A DNA stretch of 60,000 nt from Bolinopsis microptera (taxonomy: Eukaryota > Ctenophora > Tentaculata > Lobata > Bolinopsidae). Below the pieces are notes generated by a model. That model was not told where the DNA came from. It searched no databases and saw only the letters and a program-made list of their open reading frames with translations. Both the position numbers and the translations under genes were made by a program. The DNA is taken from the NCBI RefSeq assembly GCF_026151205.1, contig NC_087083.1:9051460-9111459 (forward strand). Direction: 5' to 3'. Of this stretch, positions 1-9,957 are shown piece after piece; position 1 is the stretch's first letter, and every line of letters starts with the position of its first letter.

Positions 1-56
1 TGCGCTACTCGGCCTCGCCGAGCTGCGATGAATTGACATTGGACATCGTCAATTAA
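1..56. repeat. GC-rich dispersed repeat, partial copy
   Basis: The first bases nearly match 29,882-29,930: both have a TGCGCTACT start, a CGCCGAGCTGC core and the phrase GAATTGACAT...CGTCAATTAA. It is probably one end of a dispersed element cut by the window edge. Confidence 0.6.
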
Positions 57-60
57 CGCA

Positions 61-1080
61 CATGCAGTATATAAGTATAACGACGAGTCCAACTCGGCGC
101 GCGTTTTTATAGTTGGTATTGTATTTTGATTGTAAACCTTCAACATTTTGCAAATACAACTTGTCCAATATGATATGACCGTGTTTTGGTTACCCCTCTT
201 TCCACTTTCAATGCATAATTTGGGTTTCGATATTCATACTGGGATAGTAGAAATTAGGGCTATATCGGTTTTCTCCTTTTACAACTGGGTTTATTAAGAA
301 GCATTCAATTTTGTATAATTATGTATTGTTTCGATATAAGTTTGTAGGTTTACAACCTACCAGGACGCGCGCCGAGTTGTCGACTTGTCGACGGTCAATA
401 TATGGAACAGATATTTTACGAGTATCACCCGTTAAATATAAGTATAACCATATTTCACACTTCCCACCACACAGTGATGATTAGCTATCAATTGACCCAG
501 AATTTCTAGCAGAAAGCACCATTCTAACCATGCATCACGCTTGGTGTCCCTCTCCCGGTAGTGTTCAGAGGAAAACCACCTGGTAGCGGTTTTCCCTGAC
601 CCCAGAACATGGGTTAATGTACACAATGACTCGGGCTATATATATATACTAGCCAGGATGTGTTTGACCATGCACAGTGTACCCCGGGTCGAGGATTTCT
701 CCGGCACAAGAATTAGCATTACCTGCAGAGTCCTCCGCCGTGTATCGTCACGGCCATACTTGACCATTGTTAATGGTCTGGCCCGGCGCGCAGTACTTCG
801 TAGCACTTGCCGTCGGGCCATTTCGAGAAGAAAGCGGCGCGCGCTACTTCGAAGAAATTTAGACAAGTAACATCCGTCAAGGCCATACTAGAAGGGTAAT
901 TCTAGTCCTGCTTGACCGAAAAGGGTGTTAATTCTTAATAATAATAGTAATACTTCGAAGAAATTTAGAAGAGTAATATTATATAACATTTGTCAAACCA
1001 CAACTTGCAGTGATAATTTAATTGTATATTATTATTATGCATAATTCTTGATTTACGAATACGATGTCAATAGTAAATTT
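61..1080. other. Gene-free stretch with short direct repeats
   Basis: No convincing coding exon is seen; the short open frames here have no recognisable domain. A phrase containing TACTTCGAAGAAATTTAGA occurs near 848 and again near 952, and a GC-rich patch at 735-850 has imperfect inverted repeats (GGCCATACTTGACC, GGCGCGC). This is most likely old mobile-element sequence. Confidence 0.5.
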
Positions 1081-1430
1081 TACTAATTTGCTTGCCCAAA
1101 AATTATCACGTGATCTTTGGTCTTTATTGTTTTGCAGCCGAACAATACGGTTTTACCATTTACATAAACCCTAATCCCGAAACTATCCACATAACAACCC
1201 TAACCACAACTCGAGCCCTGAACAATAGAATTCGTGTTTTACTAGCCTGTCACGTGACCAAAATAGTTTTTCCCATAACTCTCCAGGGAAGCATGTTTAC
1301 CCTACGTCATGGGGATGATTCGGAATCAGCGTCCAACAATACACAAAACAAGATTACTTTCATATCTTCATGCAGAGCCTTTTCACAAGAATTTGTTTTA
1401 ATTTGGGCGACGATTTCAGATTTAGTGGGA
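1081..1430. mobile_element. MITE, family A, degenerate copy
   Basis: About 350 bp that aligns over its length with 30,618-30,999. Shared landmarks are a TACTAATT(T/C)GC(T/C)(T/C)GCCCAAAAA start, TTTTGCAGCCG, CATAAACCCTAATCCC, GTCACGTGACCAAAA, AACTCTCCAGGGAAGCAT and a right end reading AATTTGGGCGA. The right end is an imperfect inverted copy of the left end. There is no transposase, so it is non-autonomous. The site that holds 25 G in the other copy holds GGGG here. Confidence 0.7.
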
Positions 1431-2237
1431 TCAGGTCTTGGTGCTTAGATCGTCAAATATTTAGAACAAATATTTTACCAGTATTGAGTATGAATCGAGT
1501 ATAATCACCCATTGAGCTCAAATACGATACTGGATACTGTCATATCACATATTTCTCCGTGAAATGACAATACTAGTAGGTTTTGTCTAGTAAAACTAGT
1601 AGGTTTTGTTGTTTGTCGAGAGGAAAGTGATTTTATAGTTAACGATTTACCGGTGAATTTTGGTCCACCACATTCTGGGACTAATTGAATTGGATTTTGA
1701 AGACAAACCCCGTTGATGGTATTCAAGTAGCCCGTGTCATACAAGGAAGCCGAAAGTTTGTGGTTTCCCTATCGAGTTAAGCTCTGAACTATCAACTGCT
1801 CTGCAAGCAGTATGCAGTACAGAAACAAGAAAGTGAGCCCAACGTGCGAGACAGTTCACCGATCGCACTTCTTTGGCAAGCACCCTTTAGCTATTTTCAG
1901 AACCCTACGTAAGATCGATTACACCTCGACAAGGTGTATTGAAATCTCAGTCTAGATGATAGATCTAGGAGCTAACAGTAGCGTCACAAAACCAGACAAT
2001 ATATTCAGACTTAACATACATTGTCTACTCTGGAGTAATGTAATTGAACATTGATACTGATAGAGATTTAATTGAAGTCGTACTATCAGTAGTTTCCTAA
2101 ATAGGCTTTTGGTATTGATTGGAAAATAAATTGATCATAATTTCATTAGTTCCGTGGCACGTGGGTCACCCAATACTAATTTCAAAAATTCACCAACTAG
2201 AAAACTTTTTTTCATCTCATACCAAGCCCTCGAACAT
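1431..2237. other. Gene-free stretch
   Basis: No gene or repeat family is recognised. Short open frames (for example 1,505-1,744 minus) lack family motifs and splice context. Confidence 0.4.
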
Positions 2238-2271
2238 TAGGGGCCATCTACTTAGGAAGTCCGGCAAATAG

Positions 2272-2307
<36 letters not shown>

Positions 2308-2591
2308 CTGGTTTTGGAATTTCGGACAAATCCGGACGGGGGAGGTGTGGTTTCTGAAAATCCGGACATTTTGGCAGAATTAACGAAAAAGTCCCATTTA
2401 TTTCAACTCTTTGAATTTTATTTCAACTCTTTGAATTTTATTAACAATGAACTTGAGTTGGTTTTATTTGCACTCTTAAAAGTAGTTGGAAATCCGGGGG
2501 AGGGGGGTGGTTTTGAAAATTCGGACACACCCGGACAGGGGGTGGTCTGAAAATCTGCGATTTTGGCGGACGTCCTAAGTGAAGGCCCCTG
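2238..2591. mobile_element. hAT-like MITE
   Basis: The left end reads TAGGGGCCATCTACTTAGG and the reverse complement of the right end reads CAGGGGCCTTCACTTAGGA, followed on both sides by A(A/C)GTCCG(G/C)CAAA. A CAGGGGC-type terminus is characteristic of the hAT superfamily (established knowledge). The interior is non-coding, with repeated TCCGGAC phrases and a 33-base poly-G tract. The 8-bp flanks do not match, so a target duplication is not visible. The superfamily call is inference. Confidence 0.7.
2275..2307 (+). repeat. Poly-G tract (33 G)
   Basis: An uninterrupted run of G inside the hAT-like MITE. Such tracts are unstable and quadruplex-prone; the exact length may be an assembly approximation. 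Confidence 0.9.
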
Positions 2592-2634
2592 AGCACATTA
2601 CAACATATGCTTCCATGGCCAGATGAAGATATGT

Positions 2635-2650
2635 GGGGGGGGGGGGGGGG
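2635..2650 (+). repeat. Poly-G tract (16 G)
   Basis: A second G run just outside the hAT-like MITE, followed by CACCCCC. Confidence 0.9.
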
Positions 2651-4339
2651 CACCCCCAGAGATGCATGTTGCATAGCATGTACGAAAACTTCAACACACC
2701 CCGTACTAAAGTTACCTTAAATTAAACAAAATTCGATCAGATTTACCTGTAAATTGTGAAGAGTTCTAACTTTCTAATAAATGCCTGGAGGCTATAACGT
2801 GCAAGATAGCGCGAGTGGTTTTTCAGAGGAAACCACTGAGTAGAGGCTGTGAACAAGTAAATGTTTGAGGACAACTACTAGTGGTCAATACCAGAATACT
2901 ATACCCTCTGGGAAATTAAGGTGACAAATTTTCGACAAGCTATTCAACGGTAACGTTGTCAAAATGCGTGCCCCTCAAAGAACAATAACAAAAGAATATT
3001 TCCACATGGTAAAATTTGCTAAAAATTTATCGTCCGTACTAACTGTTGAACACTTGTATAGTACGCATGGCGGCGCGCGTCACGTCTTCGACCCGAAACA
3101 TGGCACAATTTGTCGCAATTTTGTGGCGGGAGAGCCGAAAAGCGTGCTTCTGAAGCGTGGTGCACTTTAGAGAAGGTGCGACGTAATATGGTGCTTAGTG
3201 GCAGGACAATGGTGAAACGGACCGAGTGCAAATAACGGTCCGGAACACTGTGCTAATTATCAATTAGGGGTGATGTATTTACAACATGGGAGCTACAGAC
3301 ACGACAAGCGTGTGTTGAGGGGGAGGGAGTGTGTCGGAACACGGTTGGAGAAGCCAGACATTGTGGCGCCACGCTCTATTTTCTCTCTTCCCAACATCTG
3401 GGAGAGGTTTATTGTGTTCTTTTGATTAAAAAGTGTGGCGAATTTGTTTTCCGAGAATTTTCCAGAGTGAAGTGAACCAAAGTTGAAGTTTAAATTCAAT
3501 TGTTAATATCGTTGGGTGGAAACCGCTTCTTACTTTCTTACGCTCAATTGAATTCAAATGGAGAGAATCCGAATTTTATGATTATTCTAGATAAAAGAAC
3601 GCCCGAAATTCCAGTGCCGAATCTGAATTAAACAACAATACACAAAACAATGTGCTTACCAGAAAAATAATAAATGCAGTAGAAAGAAAACGAATCATAA
3701 CAATAAACGAATGCAACAAAGCCCAACAATAGCGACTTTTGAATCTTTTCAGCAGATAAATTGAACCGGGATACTTTCCGGCACCAATTATACCTTAAAG
3801 CTTGTCCAGCGGGGCGAAAAATAAACAATAAGCTAATTCCCAATGCGATTGTGTCTTTTGATCGAAGTTTCAATTTGTGTGTCACGTGATAAGGTTTATA
3901 GAATAGAATGAATGGAGTGCGAGTATATCGCTACTAGACGGACAGTCGAGCCTCCCGACGGCCGACGTGACGATCTCCTTAAAATATGTCGACTGCAGGC
4001 ATACTTTATATTCAATAAAATGGAATGTTCTTCAAATAAAATGTCTCTAGGTTAACAGACGATATGGCCTAGGGGTTATTTTAATTTAAGCTTCACATGC
4101 CATATCATAAAATTACCCAATATGATTTTAAGGGCGACTTAAGAGACGGTACGTGACAAATCACTTTCTTGTTATAAACCTGTTTATGTGTGATTGCAGC
4201 AGTTTCACGTGTTAGGAGCAGTATCTATCATGTGTATTTACGGAGAGAACGGTTGCCTGGTAGTTATTCAGCAGGATTTAGAGATTTTCAGGTGAAACAA
4301 TTCAGAAACCCAGCCAGTAATCTCCCCACCGCAATCCCC
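2651..4339. other. Gene-free stretch
   Basis: No recognisable exon. A short imperfect palindrome (GTGGTTT...AAACCAC) lies near 2,815 and a CG-rich patch at about 3,065-3,185 contains GGCGGCGCGCGTCACG. Open frames on both strands lack domains. Confidence 0.4.
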
Positions 4340-4690
4340 CTCCCGATTGGTGCAATCGGGGTCACGTGATAAAACAAAACTACCCCACTTGACTGAAATA
4401 AAGGGATGGGATTGGTTGCCGAGTAGATATTGAGTTTTCATTGGTTGCCGGTATCACGGAAATGTGCTGTCTGCCTGGCAGCAAGACATGTTCAGCTTCT
4501 TCCCTGTGATTGGTTAAAAAGTGCCCACGTGTTCTGAATACTTCCTTTTCATTGGACGGTGTCATGGTAATACATTAATAACAATCTTGCCCAACACCTA
4601 GCACTTCCCACTCGCCATGAGAAGAGATACAGGGTTCTGAGTGGCTTATAATCATCACGTGACTACAATAATCGTCTAGGATTGGTTAGT
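4340..4690. promoter_or_regulatory. Cluster of CCAAT boxes and CACGTG E-boxes
   Basis: Six ATTGG/CCAAT pentamers (near 4,346, 4,411, 4,440, 4,509, 4,551 and 4,681) are interleaved with CACGTG sites (near 4,363, 4,527 and 4,656) in 350 bp. CCAAT is the NF-Y core and CACGTG the bHLH-zip E-box (established knowledge). Whether this is a promoter is inference, since no adjacent gene is recognised. The same pairing recurs at 5.97, 14.6, 15.4, 16.3, 16.9 and 17.8 kb. Confidence 0.4.
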
Positions 4691-4747
4691 GGAAGTGTCT
4701 ACAAGCTCGACTGTCTGGACAGTAGGGTAGTTGGGACAAGTCGAGTG

Positions 4748-5150
4748 TAAAAAGGGAGCAAAATGTGTGTAACCATGGTAACGTGGGTAACTAGAGAGTG
4801 TAACCATGGTAACGTGTGTAACTAGAGAGTGTAACCATGGCCTGGTAACGTGTGTAACTAGAGAGTGTAACCATGGTAACTACAGTGTGTTACTAGAGAG
4901 TGTAACCATGGTAACGTGTGTCACTAGAGAGTGTAACCATGGTAACGTGGGTAACTAGAGAGTGTAACCATGGTAACGTGTGTAACTTGAGAGTGTAACC
5001 ATGGTAACGTGGGTAACTAGAGAGTGTAACCATGGTAACGTGTGTAACTTGAGAGTGTAACCATGGTAACGAGTGTAACTAAAGAATGTAACCATGGTAA
5101 CTTGTGTAACTAGAGTGTAACCATGGTAACTACAGTGTGTAACTATGGTA
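4748..5150. repeat. 31-bp minisatellite
   Basis: About 13 tandem copies of a 31-bp unit made of GTAACCATGGTAACGTGTGT followed by AACTAGAGAGT. Late copies degrade and vary (GTGGGT/GTGTGT, ACTTGAGA). GTAACCATGGTAACGAGG also occurs singly at about 44,695 in the 300-bp repeat. Confidence 0.9.
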
Positions 5151-6170
5151 ACTGTTTTATTGAATGATGGTTTAACACGTTCTGTAAGAAGTTAGAACTG
5201 GGCCGAATTGAAATTAAACAATGCGAGCTAGTTGTTACTCTAAATTCTCAACTTTCAAACAGAGAAATTCTGATAAATCTTGAGACAGTATAATTGATTT
5301 GGCCACATGTTTCCAGCGAGAAGTGGAGCTTTATTAATTATAATCTCCAAGAAATTATAATCTCCAAGAACAACAGTTTGTCACCATTTAAATGATATTT
5401 ACTTCATTCTCCAAACTATAGTAAGTTCCATATACTGCAGCTAGCCATACTGCAACCAGCCATACTGCAACTAGGCCTAGGGTCACTTTTGATTGGAACA
5501 AACAATTATATTTATAGAATAATAGGCTTAAGACAATTAAACCATTTTCTTGAAATTTTCTGTTACTAAAAACTATGACCTAAATGTTTCAAGAATTTGT
5601 CTCCAATTTGTCTCGTGTAGACTGGTTCACAACAATTAGTTTGCCCTAACCCCTAACCAGACATTTGAGTAGTTACTCATGTAACCCTCGCCAAAATACG
5701 CTAAATGTCACAACTAAAACACAGACCTGATCTATAACCGACAAGTCAAGTTTCCCTTCTGATCGACAGCAGGGTACAACACTAGCCGTCTCAAACCACC
5801 ACTTCAGGTTTGAGCAGCTACAGTATCCAGCAAAATACACAGCACTCACCTAACTGTACTCAATTTCTCATGAGATTGTACTTGAATACAGACGTTGAGG
5901 GTGCAGCAGCAGAAGCCGCTACAACACTCCAGAAACAATCCTGATAAAAACCCCTGAGTTTAATTGGCTCATTGCCAACTATCACGTGACAAAAACCAGC
6001 CAATCACAACTCAATCAGATATATAAACGGACCAATCAGGAGCGGGGGAAGAAAGAGAGAGGCTGGCTGTGACCCAGAGGAGATCTAATTAGGAAGGTCA
6101 GATAAGGGAACAAACAGTACATTGAGCAGGTTCCGGAGATTTGTGATGATGGGACCCTGAGAAGACGGCG
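5151..6170. other. Gene-free stretch
   Basis: No exon recognised. It contains a short doublet (AGCCATACTGCAAC, near 5,445) and a CACGTGAC plus CCAAT pair at about 5,970-6,010 preceding the 21-bp array. Confidence 0.4.
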
Positions 6171-6192
6171 GGTCACGTGACTGTTTACTTTA

Positions 6193-6740
6193 GAGGGTGG
6201 TCACGTGACTGTTAGGAGGGGTCACGTGACTGTTAGGAGGGGTCACGTGACTGTTAGGAAGGGTCACGTGACTGTTAGGAGGGGTCACGTGACTGTTAGG
6301 AGGGGTCACGTGACTGTTAGGAGGGGTCACGTGACTGTTAGGAGGGGTCACGTGACTGTTAGGAGGGGTCACGTGACTGTTAGGAGGGGTCACGTGACTG
6401 TTAGGAAGGGTCACGTGACTGTTAGGAGGGGTCACGTGACTGTTAGGAGGGGTCACGTGACTGTTAGGAGGGGTCACGTGACTGTTAGGAGGGGTCACGT
6501 GACTGTTAGGAGGGGTCACGTGACTGTTAGGAGGGGTCACGTGACTGTTAGGAGGGGTCACGTGACTGTTAGGAGGGGTCACGTGACTGTTAGGAGGGGT
6601 CACGTGACTGTTAGGAGGGGTCACGTGACTGTTAGGAGGGGTCACGTGACTGTTAGGAGGGGTCACGTGACTGTTAGGAGGGGTCACGTGACTGTTAGGA
6701 GGGGTCACGTGACTGTTAGGAGGGGTCACGTGACTGTTAG
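6193..6740. repeat. 21-bp minisatellite carrying GTCACGTGAC
   Basis: About 26 nearly perfect copies of a 21-bp unit: the palindrome GTCACGTGAC followed by TGTTAGGAGGG. Because 21 is a multiple of three, both strands stay open (plus (VTVRRGH)n, minus (VTPPNSH)n). These are repeat artefacts, not proteins. Two copies carry a G-to-A change and lie seven units apart, hinting at a past block duplication. Confidence 0.95.
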
Positions 6741-7114
6741 GGTGCTAATGGGGGTAAGGTTAGAAGGGGATACTGTGATCACTCCGCCAGATTGTTCTGT
6801 GAGAATTTATAAACTAACTACTAATCAGTTGCTAATGATAATGTAATGATAGAACTTGGCGCTTCAAGACAAAGTATTTACCGTGTTCGGGTGCCCATCA
6901 TATTTTACAGATGGGGGCGATATTTTGAACGATTCTATTTTATATTCATCTATTGCTGTACTCTGTAAAATTAAGAAAGTATTTAATTTAAAAAAATTAC
7001 AATGAAGACGATCACTCATCAGGTGGTGAGTATCTAACCGACCTGTTATTACAGCACACTTTCCTTGTCTCCTGCAGAACTCTGTCAATAATATAAACTT
7101 ACATAACGTTATTA

Positions 7115-7653
7115 TATATACGCTTTCTGAAACTAAGAGACCTTGCTAAGATGAAAACATTTCTCACAACCAAACAGATGGGAACACTGACTCAAGCAAT
7201 TGTAATCTCATCGCTTGACTACTGCAATGCGCTTTACTATGGTTGTAGTCAAGCCTCAATTACGCAGCTGCAGAACATTCAAAACCGAGCATGCCGTCTG
7301 GTTTTTGGATTAAAGAAGAGAGACTCAGTCGAGGAGAAGCTCAAATCCCTTCATTGGCTCAAGGTGAAGGAGAGGATTGAGTTTAAGTTATGTCTACTGA
7401 TTTTCAAAGCAGTCAATGGTGTTGCTCCTGCATATCTGTGTGATCTAGTAACATTTGTTAGCTCGAGTAGCAGAAGAACTTCCTCCTTACACCTACCTGT
7501 TGGATCTACAAGATCGCACCCAAGAGCGTTTCAGACTGTTGCTCCGAAAATCTGGAACCAACTACCAATTGAAATTAAGACTTGTTCTGATGTTGATCTG
7601 TTCAAAACATTATTAAAAACTCACCTGTTTAAGAAAAGTTATGGCATGAGCGA
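7115..7653 (+). pseudogene. CR1/L2-like LINE, 3' end of the polyprotein (5'-truncated)
   Basis: An open frame encodes the region after the reverse transcriptase palm: LRDLAKMKTFLTTKQ, then VISSLDYCNALYYG, LQNIQNRACRLV, LHWLKVKERIEFKL, a VAPAYLCDL stretch, and APKIWNQLP followed by THLFKKSY before the stop. These are the thumb/C-terminal motifs of CR1/L2/jockey-type LINEs (established knowledge). The catalytic palm and endonuclease are missing, and the frame is open upstream of the first ATG at 7,151, so this is a 5'-truncated insertion rather than a gene. Its 3' untranslated part runs to about 7,909 and ends in TTATTATTAT, the likely tail and the landing site of the next element. Confidence 0.85.
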
Positions 7654-7910
7654 TTAATTGACAATATAACTTTATGTTATTTGCTTAAACTGTTTAGGAT
7701 GCAACCTAATGTCATGATCATTTTGAACTTATTAGTTATTAAACTGTTAGCTCGCTTCATAAGCATGTCATCTTCGTTCCAAAACTTTTTATGTCCTATG
7801 CATACACTCCTCGATAGTTATCTTGATCTAGTATCTTTGTTTCACACAATAGAGCATAAGTTTTGTGGTTTATCCACCGGGCTTAGAGTTTGTGTTTAAG
7901 CTACCAAATT

Positions 7911-7920
7911 TTATTATTAT
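7911..7920 (+). repeat. (TTA)n tract, left flank of the R4/Dong-like element
   Basis: TTATTATTAT lies between the LINE 3' region and the inverted R4-like element; a longer (TTA)n lies at the opposite junction (9,874-9,892). Dong elements are known to sit in TAA repeats. Confidence 0.7.
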
Positions 7921-8035
7921 AAAGGGTCTCAATAAGAGGTCTCGACTGCCTAGGCGTCAAACCTTGGCAGTCGGTAGTTTCCCTCTGGCCCGGGATCAGC
8001 TGACCCTAGGGACCAGAGGGTAAAGGTTTAGAGAC
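7921..8035 (-). other. Structured 3' end of the R4/Dong-like element
   Basis: A GC-rich stretch able to form stems: CCCTCTGG pairs with CCAGAGGG and CTGCC with GGCAG. It sits at the 3' terminus of the minus-strand element, next to the TAA tract. RLE-type LINEs are recognised through 3' RNA structure (known for R2); that role here is inference. Confidence 0.4.
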
Positions 8036-8065
8036 TATGTGTATCTACAAATCTTTCGAGGTTGT

Positions 8066-8630
8066 TTTTACAAGAGACAGGGCTTGCTACGCAAGGGAAG
8101 AAAACCGGGAGAAACAATCACAAATTATACAAATAAATATTATAAAACCTAGCAAAAAGAAATTCAAACAATCCTACACTACTACAAATGTTTATTACAT
8201 ACTACAATGTAATACACGATAAATAAATGCTATATAATCAAGAAACAGGGCTTGCAGGGCAAGGGACGGAACACAGGGACTGGCTACAGAGTGTATAAAA
8301 CAGTGATTCAGCAAGTACCCATTGGGTATTGCTGAATCTGACCAGCAAAATACCACAATCAATACAAGAATATACAATATTTAAACAAACATCATGTTTC
8401 TACAAGAATCAGGGCATGCAGAGCAAGAGAAGAAGAATAAGAGAAAAACTCCAACACATGTATACCCCTTAGTCCATTAAATAGCAATAATTACTTGTAC
8501 ACAAAACTGTATTAAATATAAAATACATAACAAATACACAGACTACCCAATATACGGGTTAAAAATGGTATAAACAAGAGACAGGGCTTGCATAGCAAGG
8601 GAAGAGAAATAAGAGGACCAGGTAAAAAGT
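8066..8630. repeat. Four-copy tandem repeat in the element 3' region
   Basis: The phrase ACAAGA(G/A)(A/T)CAGGGC(T/A)TGC, followed by a variable pair and GCAAG(G/A)GA, recurs near 8,070, 8,242, 8,401 and 8,573. Spacing is about 160-172 bp. Copies are diverged outside this core. The block lies between the stop of the minus-strand ORF and the structured 3' end, so it is probably untranslated sequence of that element. Confidence 0.7.
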
Positions 8631-8701
8631 GTTTATTACAGTATCCAGTGAAGAATAAACTAAATATAGAGTATCTACAGTGTATTATACTCTCAATAAT
8701 A

Positions 8702-9880
8702 TCATATGTCTAAGACCATCCTGAGAATTCTGGCTGATCCTAGCAGAGCTGTCTTCTGGAGATTAGAGATGCTCAGATTGCAGTGGACTGCGTCGAGGTG
8801 TTTACGGAAGTTAATGGTGATAGTTCCTAATGCGCCTATCACCACAGGGACGATTGTGACCTTTCGTAAATTCCAGTTCTTCTTAATTTCTCTTTTTAGG
8901 TCTTGATATTTCAGTATCTTTTCTTGTTCTCTATCCAGGATCCGGGTATCTCCTGGGACTGCAACGTAAATGATGGTTGCTGCGTTGGTTACCTTGTCTA
9001 CCAGGAGGAGATCCGGTCTGCAGTGTTCGATAACGTGGTCCGATTGGACATGGAAGTCCCACAATATCTTGACTTTTTCGTTCTCCAGCACCTTCTCTGC
9101 CCGGTGTTCGTACCACCTTTTACTGCGTGGGAAGCCGTATTCCTTGCACAGACTCCAGTGCAATGCGGCAGCTACTTTGTCATGCCGACACTTATATTCT
9201 GTCTGTGAAAGTTTTGGGCACCCATTCAGTATGTGGTCTATTGTCTCGTAATGATTTCTGCAGAGTCTGCAGAGGGGAGAAGAGCCAGGTGTTTTGTCAA
9301 TCCTGTGCTTCACATAATTCGTCCTAAGTGCTTGGTCTTGGGCTGCTATCAACAATCCTTCTGTCTCCTTCTTCAAGTCTTGTTGAGTGAGCCAGTTCCA
9401 AGAGGTTAACGGGTCCGCTATACCCATCATCTGCCTTGGGAACTGTCCGTGCATCACTTTAGCAGTCCACTTCTCCTTGCGGATTTCCTCGCGTTGTGTT
9501 CGGTCGATATCTTTCTCTATCTCTTCACCCAAGAGTATCTTGTCTTTGACAAAGTAGTCCTTCAGAGCAATCAGTTCTGGGTCTCTACTTCTCACCACAT
9601 AAGTGGTGAGTGCATTCTCCTCTCTCTTTACGACTTCCTCTATACTATGTAGCCCACGGCCACCCAGTTGACGGCTTACGTATAACCGATCAACATCTCC
9701 TTGGGGGTGGTGAGCTCCATTTATCCTCATCAGTTTCCGGGTCTTGACATCTAAGGCTTTGGTCTCTCCAGCATTCCATGAGAGAATTCCAGCTCCATAT
9801 CTTATCACAGGTACAGCCCAGGTGTTAATTGCTTGTATACTATTCCTGCCATGAAGCTGGGATTTTAAAACCTTTATTAT
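8702..9880 (-). pseudogene. R4/Dong-like non-LTR retrotransposon, C-terminal half with restriction-like endonuclease
   Basis: The minus-strand frame begins inside a reverse-transcriptase thumb region (INTWAVPVIRYGAGILSW, DVKTRKLMRINGAHHPQGDV, RLYVSRQLGGRGL). It continues to a zinc knuckle CRLC...H..C (CX2CX8HX4C) and then a PD-(D/E)XK-type block RPDLLLVDK, with YVAVPGDTRI and LKREIKKNW downstream. The order thumb, zinc knuckle, restriction-like endonuclease defines RLE-type LINEs (R2/R4/NeSL groups). R4/Dong is favoured because (TTA)n flanks both ends. The catalytic palm is absent (5' truncation at the TAA tract), although about 390 codons remain open, suggesting a fairly recent insertion. 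The first residues of the open frame (poly-Ile) are read through the TAA tract and are not protein. Confidence 0.8.
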
Positions 9881-9892
9881 TATTATTATTAT
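9874..9892 (+). repeat. (TTA)n tract, right flank of the R4/Dong-like element
   Basis: About six TTA units at the 5' truncation junction of the minus-strand element, continuing into a short (TA)n. Confidence 0.8.
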
Positions 9893-9957
9893 ATATATAA
9901 TAGTAGACATATGGGACATATCCCCACACATAGCGGAGCGGCAGTGCACTTTTGAGA

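Noticed and set aside
6190-6846. Long open frames on both strands ((VTVRRGH)n and (VTPPNSH)n) across the 21-bp array
   Set aside because: A 21-bp perfect period keeps every frame open if one unit lacks stops; there is no start context, domain or splice evidence.
7921-8035. Compact stem-forming sequence considered as a tRNA or small structured RNA gene
   Set aside because: No cloverleaf or A/B box pattern; it fits better as the 3' end of the R4-like element.
8706-9652. Several plus-strand frames over the R4-like element
   Set aside because: They are shadows of the long minus-strand frame, which has zinc-knuckle and endonuclease motifs.
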